A stretch of DNA of 64,000 bases from Methyloradius palustris (GTDB lineage: Bacteria > Pseudomonadota > Gammaproteobacteria > Burkholderiales > Methylophilaceae), in assembly GCF_019703875.1 (NCBI RefSeq), contig NZ_AP024110.1:1488001-1552000 (forward strand), written 5' to 3'. Position numbers and translations under genes: made by a program. This document shows, piece after piece, positions 34,994-42,244 of the stretch; the first letter of the stretch is position 1, and each line of letters opens with the position of its first letter. The notes under the pieces were generated by a model. The model saw nothing but the letters and a program-made list of their open reading frames with translations, had not been told where the DNA came from and searched no databases.

Positions 34994-35021
34994 TTTATAC
35001 TAAATATTTAGTATATGTCTA
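34994..35021 (-). promoter_or_regulatory. Promoter with embedded operator of the winged-helix gene
   Basis: Minus-strand -35 TAGACA (35016-35021) and -10 TATAAA (34994-34999) are 16 bp apart. The spacer is filled by a perfect palindrome ATACTAAAT/ATTTAGTAT at 34997-35014. The -10 is about 10 bases from the ATG. Confidence 0.65.
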
Positions 35022-35044
35022 GTCCATTTTTATTAGATAGTAGA

Positions 35045-35476
35045 CTAATTACCTATCTTATCAGTATCACCCATTGGCTTTCTATTAACTCCATTAGTAC
35101 CAGCATACGTTTGGTTAGTAGTTTTCTTAGTTTGACTACTAGCTAGCTTCACACCTGGAATGCTATTAAGTTCATCGTAAGCCATAGCTACTAAGTAATC
35201 ATCTACTAGTTCTGCACCTTGTAACTGGAAATGTGCGTACACAACTTTCATTTGTCCACCACATACTTTAACCAAGTTATCTACTATGTTCTGCTGATCA
35301 CGCATTCCATTAGCTAGAAATGCTTCAGCAGTAGTATGCATACAATACCTAGCCTTAATATCTGCCCTATTTAGCATTTCAGCTTGTACGTTCTCATCCC
35401 TGTTGTATTGCAAATCTTCGGCATAAACATAGTTACTAGCTAGTAATAAAGTTAGTAACGCATAGTGGATTTTCAT
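35045..35476 (-). CDS. Passenger gene: secreted protein with two cysteines
   Basis: A 143-residue protein with a clear signal peptide (MKIHYALLTLLLASNYVYA), so periplasmic or secreted. The mature part has two Cys, at 45 and 72, that could form a disulfide, and a polar Thr/Asn/Lys-rich tail without further structure. GGAAGGG precedes the ATG. I do not recognise the family. It is divergent from the XRE gene across a 120-bp region with a long palindrome and is A+T-rich like the rest of the element. Confidence 0.7.
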   Translation of the reverse strand: MKIHYALLTLLLASNYVYAEDLQYNRDENVQAEMLNRADIKARYCMHTTAEAFLANGMRDQQNIVDNLVKVCGGQMKVVYAHFQLQGAELVDDYLVAMAYDELNSIPGVKLASSQTKKTTNQTYAGTNGVNRKPMGDTDKIGN

Positions 35477-35506
35477 CTTAGTAACCCTTCCAGACTTAAT
35501 TAAAGT

Positions 35507-35531
35507 AAATACAACTATATTAGTTGTATTT
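35507..35531. promoter_or_regulatory. 25-bp perfect palindrome in the divergent passenger promoter region
   Basis: Arms AAATACAACTA and TAGTTGTATTT are separated by TAT. It sits 30 bp from the secreted-protein start and 65 bp from the XRE start, which fits an operator for the XRE regulator controlling both genes. Confidence 0.7.
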
Positions 35532-35549
35532 CATCTTTAAAAGTCCTTC

Positions 35550-35572
35550 TAGTCAACACTCAAATAGTCAAC
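35550..35572. repeat. Direct repeat TAGTCAAC
   Basis: Two identical 8-mers at 35550-35557 and 35565-35572, a 15-bp period, lie just before the XRE gene. They may be a second regulator site. Confidence 0.5.
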
Positions 35573-35596
35573 TATCCAAGGGATTGGAAGACGTAA

Positions 35597-35941
35597 ATGA
35601 ACACACTAGAAGAAGCTGCTTTAGCTAAAAAGATAGGTCAGATAATTTCTACTAAGAGAGAAAAGCTAGGAATGACGCAGGGGCAACTGGCAGAGAAGCT
35701 AAACATTGGGTATGAAGCAGTATCACGTATTGAACGTGGAAAAATAATACCTAGCGTTACTAAGTTGTATGACCTGGCTAGTATCTTTAATTGTAAAGTC
35801 AGTGACTTCCTAGACGCAGCAAGTCATAGGTCAACTGATCAAGCTGAATACATTGCTGGCTTACTTAGTAACTTGTCTGAAGCAGACAGGAAAATGATAG
35901 TGGAAGTAGTAGAGACTATAGCAAGTAGGTTAACTAATTAA
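35597..35941 (+). CDS. Passenger gene: XRE-family transcriptional regulator
   Basis: A 114-residue protein. Residues ~10-65 form a Cro/CI-type helix-turn-helix (IGQIISTKREKLGMTQGQLAEKLNIGYEAVSRIERGKIIPSVTKLYDLA). The acidic C-terminal helix region ends LSEADRKMIVEVVETIASRL, probably for dimerisation. GGAAG precedes the ATG. It likely binds the palindrome at 35507-35531. It is followed after 20 nt by the one-helix gene in the same direction. Confidence 0.9.
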   Translation: MNTLEEAALAKKIGQIISTKREKLGMTQGQLAEKLNIGYEAVSRIERGKIIPSVTKLYDLASIFNCKVSDFLDAASHRSTDQAEYIAGLLSNLSEADRKMIVEVVETIASRLTN

Positions 35942-35961
35942 GTTAGTAAGGGGAGTTACTA

Positions 35962-36288
35962 ATGAGGATAACTATTAAAACATCCATCAAGGATTTCTAC
36001 ACTGATCTTAAAAATCAGAATATAGAAGGACTGACTGTAAAAGCTGTAACCAAGGATTCTTTAGCGGATATTCCAACGCCATATGTTACTTTTATAGTGA
36101 TTGTGGCCGCTGGAGTGACTTTAGAGTTATTTAAGGTATGGCTTAACAAGAAACTCAAGACTGAAGTTAAAGAGCATACCGTGATAAATGGCAATCAAGT
36201 AAACATAGAAAATCTTAATATCACTGTTATTGATAATTATCTGGTGGGTGACCATCATGACGAGGATGGTCAGTCCAAGACTGATTAA
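35962..36288 (+). CDS. Passenger gene: single-helix membrane protein
   Basis: A 108-residue protein with GGGGAG before its ATG. A polar N-terminal region leads into one membrane helix at about residues 40-58 (PYVTFIVIVAAGVTLELFKVW). A Lys-rich stretch and a soluble tail follow, with a repeated-strand look (VINGNQVNIENLNITVIDNYLV) and an acidic end. Together with the XRE gene it forms a two-gene unit. Function is unknown; a regulated membrane effector or immunity-type pair is conceivable, but nothing in the sequence proves this. Confidence 0.7.
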   Translation: MRITIKTSIKDFYTDLKNQNIEGLTVKAVTKDSLADIPTPYVTFIVIVAAGVTLELFKVWLNKKLKTEVKEHTVINGNQVNIENLNITVIDNYLVGDHHDEDGQSKTD

Positions 36289-36306
36289 ATTGTAGGTATC
36301 TTTTTT

Positions 36307-36372
36307 CATTTTATAAATTCCTCAGTATAGATAACTCATATATACAGAAAACAATGAGGAATTTATAAAATG
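36307..36372. repeat. Perfect 18-bp inverted repeat near the right end of the transposon
   Basis: CATTTTATAAATTCCTCA (36307-36324) and TGAGGAATTTATAAAATG (36355-36372) are exact reverse complements with 30 nt between them. The block starts 18 bases after the one-helix gene stops. It may be a terminator, a protein-binding site or the core of a small RNA. Confidence 0.75.
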
Positions 36373-36410
36373 CTAGTGAAACTCTCTTTAACCGACTTAC
36401 TGATTAGTCA

Positions 36411-36433
36411 GTACAGTCAAGTATATAATTACC
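36411..36433 (-). repeat. Terminal inverted repeat, right
   Basis: A 23-bp perfect reverse complement of 33260-33282. It also provides the stop codon now used by miaA (36429-36431). Confidence 0.95.
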
Positions 36434-37364
36434 TAAAATTATTAATTGAATCTAATACGACTTCATTCATTGCTGGATTCAGGCAATCCACCTCAACAAT
36501 ATCATCCATACCGCGCAACCATGTCAATTGACGCTTGGCCAATTGGCGCGTTGCGGCAATGCCCTTCTCCCTGAATTCAGTCTTATCCACCTTACCATCC
36601 AGAAACTCCAGCGCTTGGCGATAGCCCACACAACGCATGGCTGGCGATTCATGGCTTAAGTCTGGGTATTGTTTGCGCAATCGCTGTACTTCATCCAGAA
36701 AACCCTGCGCCAGCATGGCGTCAAAACGGTCTGCTATGCGCTGATGCAATACAGCGCGATCACTCGGCACCAACGCCAGCTTGAGCAGGCGATATGGCAA
36801 AGCCGTCTGCTCAGTCTCTTTATACAAGGCCGACATCGGCTTACCGCTTAACTCAAACACCTCCAGAGCGCGCTGTATGCGCTGCGCATCAGTCGTTTTA
36901 AGACGCGCGGCGGTTTCTGGGTCAACTTGCGCCAACTTCTCGTGCATCGCAGGCCAGCCTATTGCTAAAGCCTCTTCATCAAGGCGCTGACGCACTTCTT
37001 GGTTAGCTTCTGGCAATTGGCTCAACCCACTTTGCAAGGCATTGAAATACAACATGGTACCGCCCACCAAAAGTGGTATCTTGCCGCGTGACGTAATGTC
37101 AGCCATCAATGCCAATGCGTCTTTTCTGAAATGGGCTGCGGAGTATGTATCGGTGGGATCGATGAGATCAATCAGATGATGCGGCGCTTTTGCCAGCGTT
37201 GCTGCATCTGGCTTTGCTGTACCGATGTCCATGCCTTTATAGACCAGTGCAGAATCAACGCTGATGAGTTCAATTGACAAGTGTTGTAACAGCTCGACAG
37301 CAAGGCCTGTTTTGCCACTGGCGGTTGGGCCCATGAGAAAAATTGCTGGTTTAAATTGACTCAT
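36429..37364 (-). CDS. miaA: tRNA dimethylallyltransferase MiaA
   Basis: A 311-residue enzyme that adds the dimethylallyl group to A37 of tRNAs reading UNN codons. P-loop GPTASGKT, DSALVYKGMDIGTAKP and GGTMLYFNAL are family motifs, and the length is normal. The last codons are AAT AAT TTT AGG TAA, where GG TAA belongs to the transposon end. Joining the flanks without the element gives AAT AAT TTT ATA TAA, so insertion changed only the final residue (Ile to Arg) and replaced the stop codon. The native terminator is now 3.2 kb away. Confidence 0.95.
   Translation of the reverse strand: MSQFKPAIFLMGPTASGKTGLAVELLQHLSIELISVDSALVYKGMDIGTAKPDAATLAKAPHHLIDLIDPTDTYSAAHFRKDALALMADITSRGKIPLLVGGTMLYFNALQSGLSQLPEANQEVRQRLDEEALAIGWPAMHEKLAQVDPETAARLKTTDAQRIQRALEVFELSGKPMSALYKETEQTALPYRLLKLALVPSDRAVLHQRIADRFDAMLAQGFLDEVQRLRKQYPDLSHESPAMRCVGYRQALEFLDGKVDKTEFREKGIAATRQLAKRQLTWLRGMDDIVEVDCLNPAMNEVVLDSINNFR
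36434..36441. repeat. Target site duplication, right copy (TAAAATTA)
   Basis: Identical to 33252-33259. It lies within the last codons of miaA. Confidence 0.93.
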
Positions 37365-37376
37365 ACAAGAAGCGAG

Positions 37377-37826
37377 TTAATATCCTCTAGATGCAATATA
37401 ACGATCTATTGTTATATTTTGTTTGCCAGTAAGACTCTGAAAGTTTGTAACTACCCGATCAATTATTTGGCTAGCTGAATCTCTTGTAATTGAAATGCTC
37501 TCGCCATCTTTGAAGTGTTTTAAATGATTTCGGTAATAATTAGCATCATCTATTATTTCTTTTTTAGCCCACTTTTCGCCCATTGTTTTACCAATAAACA
37601 ATACGGTATCGGCATAGTTATCTAATTCACTTTTTTTACCTTGCCTATTTAAGAGCTCACGAATCAGCTCATCACTGGCTCCAGCTAGAGTAATAGCAGA
37701 AATATAATCACCTTCATCAAGATATAGCCTTGCAGCTTGCTCAAGTTGATGCTCAGCTATCTCTAATTTTGAATAAAAAGGTATTTGATCGACATCTAAA
37801 TCTAAAGTGTATGTATATTTTTCCAA
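37377..37826 (-). CDS. HEPN-like protein of unknown function
   Basis: A 149-residue all-helical protein with a TTG start two bases after the mutL stop; GAGGGG at the end of mutL serves as its ribosome site. The pattern EIAEHQLEQAARLYLDEGDYISAITLAGASDELIRELL, then YYRNHLKH, fits HEPN-type helical bundles. RNHLKH matches the R-x4-H motif of HEPN ribonucleases. It looks more A+T-rich than mutL and miaA, suggesting an inserted accessory gene in a housekeeping operon. Nuclease activity is inference from the motif. Confidence 0.68.
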   Translation of the reverse strand: MEKYTYTLDLDVDQIPFYSKLEIAEHQLEQAARLYLDEGDYISAITLAGASDELIRELLNRQGKKSELDNYADTVLFIGKTMGEKWAKKEIIDDANYYRNHLKHFKDGESISITRDSASQIIDRVVTNFQSLTGKQNITIDRYIASRGY

Positions 37827-37827
37827 G

Positions 37828-39666
37828 TTACTTACCCCTCATAAACATCTTGTCCAAATCGCTCATGCTGACTTGAAACCAAGTCGGGCGGCCATGATTG
37901 CATTGGCCTGAGCGTTCGGTGGCTTCCATGTCACGGAGTAACGCGTTCATCTCGGGGATGGTCAGGTTGCGATTGGCGCGCACGGCGGCGTGGCAGGCCA
38001 TGGTGCCTAGCATTTCGTTACGGCGCTCGGTGAGTGCGCGGCTGGCACCGTATTCTCGTAAATCTTTCAATACGTCACGGGCGAGGGCTACAGCGTCAGC
38101 ATCTTGTAGCATCACTGGGACGGCGCGGACCGCGAGCGTAGTGGGTGACAAAATTGCCAGATCAAAACCTAGTTGGGCTAAACCGCTGCCCTGCTCGCTT
38201 GATTGTTGCTCTTGTACTGTAGCGACTTCCAGCCTGTCTGCATTGAAGCTAACAGGCAGCAACAGAGGTTGCATGGGTACAAAGCTGGTATCAAGCGCAG
38301 CCTTGAGTTTTTCATACATGATACGCTCGTGTGCGGCGTGCATATCAACGACGACTAGGCCCAGACTGTTTTGCGCGAGCACATACACGCCATGAATCTG
38401 GGCGACGGCAAAGCCTAGCGGGAAATCCTGGGAATCGTAATTTGGCGAAAAAGGAGCATCGCTGGGAGCCTCATGGATATTGCCTCCCAGAGCATTGGCA
38501 TTTTGCGCGCTATTGCCTTGCAAGCCAGCATTGCCGAATAGCGTTTGGTAAAAATTGGGAGCTTCGTTAGCACGCAAGTCAATCTGCGACTGAAACGTGG
38601 GGTAACTGGCGGCATTGCCAAAGGTTGGACTAAATGGATTCGTTGGCGCCTGACTTGCTGTGACCAGGTTTGAAGCGCCTGTGGGCGTTGCCAATGCCTT
38701 GTGCAACGCGTGGAAAACAAAGCGATGTACTGCCTGACCATCCCTGAAACGCACTTCTGTTTTAGATGGATGCACATTGACATCCACCAGGCTGGTATCC
38801 AGCTCGAGAAACAGCACAAACGCTGGGTGACGGTCATGATGCAACACATCTTGGTAAGCCTGACGAATAGCGTGCGAAATCAGCTTATCGCGGACGAAAC
38901 GGCCATTCACATACACATATTGCGTATCGCGCGCATTGCGCGAGAATGTAGGCTTGGCGGCCATGCCCCACAGGCGCAAGCCAGCGGCAGATTCATCTAG
39001 AGCGAATGATTCAGCAGAAAACTCTGCGCCAAGTATCTCGCCAAAACGCTTTTGCGGATCTGCGATGTTTAAACGCGCGAGCGCCCTGCCATTATGCTGC
39101 AACATGAAAGCCACATCTGGCCGTGACAGCGCTACGCGGCGGAATGCCTCTTCGCAATGGCCAAACTCGGTGCCTTCTGTTTTGAGGAATTTACGGCGGG
39201 CGGGTGTGTTGAAATACAAATCATGCACTTCAACTATTGTGCCGATACCTAGTGCAGCAGGCTCGATTGCTGATATGGCGCTACCTTCAGACTCAATGCG
39301 CCATGCATGGTGGTCATCTTGATAGCGGCTGATGATTTGGGTGCGGGAGACAGAAGCAATACTGGCCAGTGCCTCGCCACGAAAACCTAGGCTGGCGACG
39401 GCCTCGAGATCATCCAGCGTAGCGATTTTACTGGTGGCATGGCGGGTTAATGCGAGAGCGAGGTCATCTTTAGCGACACCAGTGCCGTTATCCGCCACGC
39501 GCAATTGTTTGACCCCGCCATTGAGCAAGGTCACAGTAATGTCAGTGCTACCAGCATCTAGGCTGTTTTCTAGCAACTCCTTGAGCGCGGAGGCTGGGCG
39601 CTCAACGACCTCGCCAGCGGCGATCTGGCTAATGAGTTGATCGGGGAGTAAACGGATTGCGGGCAT
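37828..39666 (-). CDS. mutL: DNA mismatch repair protein MutL
   Basis: A 612-residue protein. The N-terminal GHKL ATPase has LISQIAAGEVVERPASALKELLENSLDAG, DNGTGV and GFRGEAL. A variable Asn/Pro/Gln-rich linker lies around 340-420. The C-terminal dimerisation/endonuclease domain contains DMHAAHERIMYE, which fits the DQHA(X)2E(X)4E nicking motif, plus ACHAAVRANR and CNHGRPTW. The enzyme should therefore nick DNA itself, as in mutH-less bacteria. The operon continues to the HEPN-like gene and miaA. Confidence 0.95.
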   Translation of the reverse strand: MPAIRLLPDQLISQIAAGEVVERPASALKELLENSLDAGSTDITVTLLNGGVKQLRVADNGTGVAKDDLALALTRHATSKIATLDDLEAVASLGFRGEALASIASVSRTQIISRYQDDHHAWRIESEGSAISAIEPAALGIGTIVEVHDLYFNTPARRKFLKTEGTEFGHCEEAFRRVALSRPDVAFMLQHNGRALARLNIADPQKRFGEILGAEFSAESFALDESAAGLRLWGMAAKPTFSRNARDTQYVYVNGRFVRDKLISHAIRQAYQDVLHHDRHPAFVLFLELDTSLVDVNVHPSKTEVRFRDGQAVHRFVFHALHKALATPTGASNLVTASQAPTNPFSPTFGNAASYPTFQSQIDLRANEAPNFYQTLFGNAGLQGNSAQNANALGGNIHEAPSDAPFSPNYDSQDFPLGFAVAQIHGVYVLAQNSLGLVVVDMHAAHERIMYEKLKAALDTSFVPMQPLLLPVSFNADRLEVATVQEQQSSEQGSGLAQLGFDLAILSPTTLAVRAVPVMLQDADAVALARDVLKDLREYGASRALTERRNEMLGTMACHAAVRANRNLTIPEMNALLRDMEATERSGQCNHGRPTWFQVSMSDLDKMFMRGK

Positions 39667-39768
39667 GCGAATAATCTAGGTAAAAGTGGCTGTTAAGCCA
39701 TTTTACCTGCACTGACTTGATAGTTGTTACAACAATCAATGCTAGAGAAATACTGATTTATGCATTTT

Positions 39769-39837
39769 CGTCATTCCCGAGAAAGCGGGAATCTATTTTA
39801 ATAAAATACATGGATACCCGCTTTCGCGAGTATGACG
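39769..39837. repeat. REP-like palindromic element
   Basis: Two 25-bp arms (39769-39793 and 39813-39837) match as inverted repeats at 21 of 25 positions around a 19-nt spacer. The first arm contains ATTCCC-N8-GGGAAT, the dRS3/REP-type core seen dispersed in Neisseria and other betaproteobacteria. It lies between mutL and the monooxygenase-like gene. Confidence 0.78.
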
Positions 39838-39861
39838 GATAAATCAGCTTATAACGCCCAG

Positions 39862-40224
39862 TTACAGCCCGTCAACGAATCTCAGATTGTATTTTTTGGC
39901 ACCTGAGTTACTGGTTTCGGCATCTGCACCAAACTTGGTCGCTAGCAACTCTACTGGGATAACGACAGGCTTTTCTGCCAGCAATTCATCAGCTTTGGCG
40001 AATAAGGCCTCAGCCACTTTGCCTGCCAGATGGGCTTTGCGGCCATCTTCATGGTTAAATGAATCAAAAATGCCAAAGGTGGTTTCAGTAAATTTCAAGG
40101 CATACCAAGTGATGGTTTCTGGCTCATCTTTGAGCAGAAATACGGCGGATTTTAAAAACTGTTCAAGCTCTTTAGCCTTCTCTGGCTTGGCTTCGAGGCG
40201 GACATACAATGCTACTTTACTCAT
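39862..40224 (-). CDS. ABM-domain putative monooxygenase (YgiN-like)
   Basis: A 120-residue protein with the antibiotic-biosynthesis-monooxygenase fold: VALYVRLEAKPEKAKELEQFL, then TITWYALKFTETTFGIFDSFNHEDGRKAHL, then VVIPVELLATK. Such proteins are small dimeric ferredoxin-like enzymes or quinol-related oxygenases; the substrate is not predictable. AGGAG precedes the ATG. It follows amiC after 40 nt on the same strand. Confidence 0.85.
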   Translation of the reverse strand: MSKVALYVRLEAKPEKAKELEQFLKSAVFLLKDEPETITWYALKFTETTFGIFDSFNHEDGRKAHLAGKVAEALFAKADELLAEKPVVIPVELLATKFGADAETSNSGAKKYNLRFVDGL

Positions 40225-40264
40225 GAAATGCTCCTGATTAATTTTGTAAATTAATATTGATTAC

Positions 40265-41734
40265 TCACTCTTGTACGAGTTTTGATTTTGCAAGGGGTGG
40301 GTTGCTCGCAAAATATTTTTTAATACCAGCAAGAATCGAACCTACTAACTTTTCCTGATAGTCATCATCATTGAGCTTGCGTTCTTCATCAGGGTTACTG
40401 ATAAAAGCCGTTTCAACCAAGATAGATGGAATATCAGGGGACTTCAACACAGCAAAACCGGCTTGCTCCACACTGCCTTTGTGCAGTGAATTGATCTTGC
40501 CAATATTGCCCAGTACGGCTTTACCTAGCTTCAAGCTATCATTAATGGTGGCAGTTTGGGATAAATCTAGTAGCGTACGGGCTAAGTACGGGTCTTTATT
40601 ATCTAAACTTACGCCACCAATCAAGTCTGACTCATTTTCCTTGTTTGCCAAATATCTTGCAGATGCGCTGGTAGCGCCACTTTCAGACAAGGCAAATACT
40701 GAAGAACCTTTTGCATCTGGTCGTACAAAAGCGTCTGCATGTATTGAGACAAACAAATCAGACTGTAGTTTGCGCGCCTTGACTACTCGACCATGTAATG
40801 GGATGAAATAATCGCCATCGCGGGTTAACACACCGCGCATATTAGGCTCGGCATCAATCGCGGCTTTGAGCTTTTTAGCCACTGCTAACGTGATATTTTT
40901 CTCGTATGAGCCATTCGCACCGCGCGCACCTGGGTCTTCACCACCGTGGCCAGCATCAATCGCAATGGTGATTAGTCGGATGTTATTTTTATTGAGTGCT
41001 GGCTTATCTGCCGGACTGTTATTACCAATTGCATCTGGTACGGCAACCACAGTTTTAGGTGGGATTGCCTTATTATCTGGCGACTTATCGGCTACTTTAT
41101 TTTCGCCTGTTTTATTTTCATTGGCCTTATTATCAGGCTTGATTGTGTCAGGTTTAAGAACCACTTGCGGCAAGATTTCAGAGGGCGAAGTGGCTGGCTG
41201 GTTAGTAGTAGTCGCTGGAATGGTAGGCTCTATATTGACGTTGTTGGACATTTGCAGATCAGGCAAAGTCACAGCCTCACTTGGTTTTTCACGCTGCTGC
41301 ACCATCGTCATCAATGGATCAACCGCGGGGTAAATATCCAGCACCAGCCTGTATTTGTAATCACCGGCAGGCTGCAGTGAGAATATCTGTGGCTTGATTT
41401 CTGACTTAAGATCAATGACCAACCTGACAACGCCAGGCTTGAAATTGGCGACGCGTACCTGTTTTATGTATGGGTCATCTGTGAGTATTTTGTCAGACAA
41501 GGCTTTTAAGGTTGGGCCAAGTTCAACATCATCCAGATCAAGCACTAGGCGGTCTGGATTCTTGAGCATGATCATTTTCTGATCTATTGGTTTGGGGGAT
41601 TCAAGCGTGATACGGGTGTAATCTTCAGCAGGCCAGACGCGGGCGGCGGTGATGCTGATGGCGGCTTGAGCTGCCTGGCAAAATAGTCCAAGCAGCACAG
41701 TTATCAATAAGATTCGTAAACCAGCGCTATTCAT
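40265..41734 (-). CDS. amiC: N-acetylmuramoyl-L-alanine amidase AmiC-type
   Basis: A 489-residue periplasmic cell-separation amidase. A signal peptide ends QAAQA. The AMIN domain (about residues 28-135) directs it to the septum. A long Asn/Lys/Pro linker (about 150-250) follows, then an Amidase_3 domain with zinc ligands in AIDAGHGGEDPGA, SIHADAF and the catalytic Glu in ILVETAFISNPDEE. It cleaves the amide between muramic acid and the stem peptide. It lies downstream of tsaE (27 nt), a common gene order in Proteobacteria. The B/C naming is by resemblance. Confidence 0.92.
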   Translation of the reverse strand: MNSAGLRILLITVLLGLFCQAAQAAISITAARVWPAEDYTRITLESPKPIDQKMIMLKNPDRLVLDLDDVELGPTLKALSDKILTDDPYIKQVRVANFKPGVVRLVIDLKSEIKPQIFSLQPAGDYKYRLVLDIYPAVDPLMTMVQQREKPSEAVTLPDLQMSNNVNIEPTIPATTTNQPATSPSEILPQVVLKPDTIKPDNKANENKTGENKVADKSPDNKAIPPKTVVAVPDAIGNNSPADKPALNKNNIRLITIAIDAGHGGEDPGARGANGSYEKNITLAVAKKLKAAIDAEPNMRGVLTRDGDYFIPLHGRVVKARKLQSDLFVSIHADAFVRPDAKGSSVFALSESGATSASARYLANKENESDLIGGVSLDNKDPYLARTLLDLSQTATINDSLKLGKAVLGNIGKINSLHKGSVEQAGFAVLKSPDIPSILVETAFISNPDEERKLNDDDYQEKLVGSILAGIKKYFASNPPLAKSKLVQE

Positions 41735-41761
41735 GTACCAAAGTATTCATTGAAAACTGCT

Positions 41762-42244
41762 TCATATATTCGGATTAAAACGGGTTAACAAGGCGGCTCC
41801 AATAGCACTATTTGAGCGTAGTGTTAATTTCCGCCCCGCTTCATACACTTGCAGCAAAAGCTCAATATCTGCTGCTGGCAATAACTCGCCTGCCTTCTCC
41901 GGCCATTCTACCAAGCATAATGAAGATGGATTGAAATAATCTCTAAAGCCCGCTGCATCCCATTCCTCTGGGTCTATAAAGCGGTAAAGGTCAAAGTGGT
42001 AAACATTCAGCGAACCGCCAGATAATTGCACCTGATACGGTTCAACCAAGGTGTAAGTCGGGCTTTTAACTTTGCCTGCATGCCCGAGTTGATGCAGCAA
42101 ACCCCTGACCAATGTTGTTTTGCCTGCACCTAAATCGCCATGCAAATAAATGCTTAGGCCTGGCACCAACACTTTTGCTATTTCTGCCCCACATTTCAAG
42201 GTAGCCGCTTCATCGGCCAATTTGATTGTAATATCATGCGTCAT
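41762..42244 (-). CDS. tsaE: tRNA threonylcarbamoyladenosine biosynthesis ATPase TsaE
   Basis: About 160 residues from the ATG of MTHDITIKL; an ATG 15 nt upstream is an alternative. P-loop HGDLGAGKTTLVRG, then VKSPTYTLVEPY and VYHFDLYRF are TsaE signatures. It supports t6A37 formation in tRNA with TsaB/C/D. Its start codon directly abuts that of the divergent queG, so each promoter must lie within the other gene. Confidence 0.94.
   Translation of the reverse strand: MTHDITIKLADEAATLKCGAEIAKVLVPGLSIYLHGDLGAGKTTLVRGLLHQLGHAGKVKSPTYTLVEPYQVQLSGGSLNVYHFDLYRFIDPEEWDAAGFRDYFNPSSLCLVEWPEKAGELLPAADIELLLQVYEAGRKLTLRSNSAIGAALLTRFNPNI

Larger units (their letters stand above)
33260..36433. mobile_element. 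Complete IS1595-type transposon with passenger genes (3174 bp)
   Basis: The element begins GG and ends CC, with perfect 23-bp terminal inverted repeats and an exact 8-bp target duplication on both sides. It contains a DDE transposase with zinc ribbon, a small overlapping ORF, and about 2 kb of cargo: a winged-helix regulator, a secreted protein, an XRE regulator and a one-helix protein. The whole segment is visibly richer in A+T than the flanking housekeeping genes, suggesting recent arrival. IS1595-family members with passenger genes (transporter IS) are known, but this cargo set is not one I recognise. Intact ends and an unmutated duplication suggest it may still be mobile. Confidence 0.93.

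Noticed and set aside
36361..36531. Plus-strand frame starting ATG CTA GTG at 36364 running out of the transposon into the miaA antisense
   Set aside because: No ribosome site; it would read the terminal repeat and the reverse strand of miaA. Chance frame.
38415..38849. 144-residue ORF on the same strand inside mutL, and similar long frames opposite mutL and amiC
   Set aside because: These are shadow frames of well-conserved genes with no ribosome site or recognisable domain.
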